Source of the DNA: JBQTKD01 sp052389435
GTDB lineage: Bacteria; Actinomycetota; Actinomycetes; Sporichthyales; Sporichthyaceae
NCBI GenBank assembly: GCA_052389435.1
Contig: JBQTIB010000144.1
Location: 1-12,498 of the forward strand
Direction of reading: 5' to 3'
DNA length: 12,498 nt
Part shown: piece by piece, positions 11,585 through 12,498 of the stretch
How the letters are laid out: every line of letters begins with the position of its first letter
How positions within the stretch are numbered: the stretch's first letter is position 1
The notes under the pieces: generated by a model
What the model was told of the DNA's origin: nothing
What the model saw: the letters and a program-made list of their open reading frames with translations, nothing else
The model's database searches: none
Made by a program: the position numbers and the translations under genes

Positions 11585-12346
11585 ATGCAGGCCCTTGGAT
11601 GCCGTGAGCCCGCCGTGCGGGCCGCGACCCTGATCCACACTCCGGGATCGCTGTCGATCGCCACCGTCGACACCGAACACACCTCCCCAACCGTGCTGGC
11701 CTGCCTGTGGGGGCGGCTGGTCCTGACCCTCCTGCCGCCGGGACCGGTCGCGGACGCGATCCGCTCGGGCACGCCGCTCGGCACCGCCGCGGCGGCCGCG
11801 AACAGCGCGACGGCCAACGGAACGACCCGGGAGCACGGCTGGCTCAACCTCTACGGCACCCTGCGCCCGGTCCCGGCGGCGTGCCGCCGGACCGCCGCGC
11901 TGCGCCTGTACGACGTGGCCCCGCGCGAGGAACTGCTGGACGGATGCGCCGACGAGGGATGGCTCCTGTCGGTCCTGGACCTGCGCGCCGCGGACTGGAC
12001 GCTGCCGACGGCGACCTCCCCGCTGGACCCCAACGAACTGCGCTCCGCCGCGATCGACGAGGTGCTGCGCTGGTCTCCCCAGGTCTGCGCGCAGCTGAAC
12101 TCCGACCATCCGGACCTGGCCGAGCAGCTGCACGGCGGCCCGGCCTGGTTCGCCGAGGTCGATCGCGACGGCGCCACGCTCGGGCACCCGGCCGACGGCG
12201 GATTCAGTCGCATCGCCTGGCCCGCCCCGTGCCACGACCTGCACGACCTGCACCACACGCTGGCGCACTCCCCCGTCCTGCGCCGCCGGGCCTGCCGGCG
12301 CCGCCGCCTCGCGGCCGTGAACCAGGAGGGCCTGCGCCAGACCTAA
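11585..12346 (+). CDS. DUF2470/HugZ-like (pyridoxamine oxidase-fold) protein, predicted iron-regulated
   Basis: This 253-residue protein fits the layout of actinobacterial DUF2470 proteins related to the heme oxygenases HugZ, ChuZ and HutZ. It has an N-terminal region (about 10-140) that would form a split beta-barrel and a C-terminal DUF2470 region (about 153-228). The latter includes L-N-S-D-H-P-D-L (171-178), similar to the family H-L-N-x-D-H-x-D, and A-E-V-D-R-D-G-A-T-L (190-199). His175 is the conserved family histidine. The match is from memory of the family pattern and is weak in the N-terminal half. An iron box over its promoter fits a role in heme or iron use. A possible GGGGA ribosome site lies about 10 bases before ATG 11585. 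The C-terminal tail is Arg-rich. If it is not heme-degrading, it may be a flavin- or heme-binding relative. Confidence 0.65.
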   Translation: MQALGCREPAVRAATLIHTPGSLSIATVDTEHTSPTVLACLWGRLVLTLLPPGPVADAIRSGTPLGTAAAAANSATANGTTREHGWLNLYGTLRPVPAACRRTAALRLYDVAPREELLDGCADEGWLLSVLDLRAADWTLPTATSPLDPNELRSAAIDEVLRWSPQVCAQLNSDHPDLAEQLHGGPAWFAEVDRDGATLGHPADGGFSRIAWPAPCHDLHDLHHTLAHSPVLRRRACRRRRLAAVNQEGLRQT

Positions 12347-12498
12347 CTCCCAGCACGTGACGCGCCGGCGGCCGCGGGGGGAACGCCGGAGCGGCGACGG
12401 GGGGCCCCGGCCGCGCCCCGGGCCCCCCCCCCGGCGCCGAGAACGGGAGGGTGCTCGCCCGCGCCCCCGGCGTCGGCGGGGGGCGCGCTGCCACGCCC
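12347..12498. other. Very GC-rich 3' edge without a supported gene
   Basis: The last 152 bases are almost entirely G and C, with a 10-C run at 12423-12432 and several G runs. Open frames here read as low-complexity Pro/Gly/Arg/Ala and I support none. No clear terminator for the DUF2470 gene is seen. Base-calling or assembly errors are possible in such a tract. Confidence 0.5.

Noticed and set aside
12204..12494. A minus-strand open frame at the right edge
   Set aside because: The translation is Gly/Pro/Arg/Ala low complexity and overlaps the DUF2470 gene. It shows no domain and the DNA has long homopolymers.

Overview
The window looks like chromosomal DNA of a high-GC actinobacterium. Supporting signs are strong G/C preference at third codon positions, frequent GTG starts, TANNNT-type -10 boxes (some apparently leaderless), a nickel superoxide dismutase with its own protease, a DtxR/IdeR-type iron box and two TTGTCCACA DnaA boxes. 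I cannot assign a genus. No phage, insertion sequence or CRISPR array is visible, and most genes belong to common actinobacterial families.

Layout. 1-269: no supported complete gene; GC-rich direct repeats and small palindromes. 270-1445 (-): MFS drug/metabolite exporter. 1603-1679 (+): tRNA-Phe with encoded CCA and a strong hairpin after it. 1734-2874: a unit in which two near-identical palindromes bracket a 315-aa protein with an AbiEi-like N-terminal helix-turn-helix and a DUF559 (Vsr/PD-(D/E)XK-like) nuclease domain; two DnaA boxes lie just upstream of the gene. 2890-3144 (+): small DUF6247-like protein. 3360-4421 (-): a solitary LivM-type ABC permease, followed by a short coding-like remnant. 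4511-5014 (-): SRPBCC protein. 5100-7787 (+): apparent operon of a seven-repeat FG-GAP lipoprotein, a cyclophilin-type lipoprotein and a HAD hydrolase. 7978-8583 (+): GNAT acetyltransferase. 8619-9409: divergent sodN (-) and sodX (+). 9414-11295 (-): receiver-only response regulator, soluble histidine kinase overlapping it by 4 bases, and a lipoprotein of unknown function. 11585-12346 (+): DUF2470/HugZ-like protein behind a promoter whose spacer and -10 are covered by an IdeR-type palindrome. 12347-12498: very GC-rich sequence without a supported gene.

How genes fit together. SodX should remove the short propeptide of SodN so that the mature N-terminal His-Cys-Asp-Leu-Pro-Cys hook can bind nickel. 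The iron box implies that the DUF2470 protein, whose relatives degrade heme, is made when iron is scarce. The kinase and regulator lack sensory and DNA-binding domains, so other proteins must supply input and output; the lipoprotein encoded just downstream is a possible partner. The FG-GAP and cyclophilin lipoproteins probably act together outside the membrane. The least explained part is the palindrome-bracketed nuclease gene beside tRNA-Phe.
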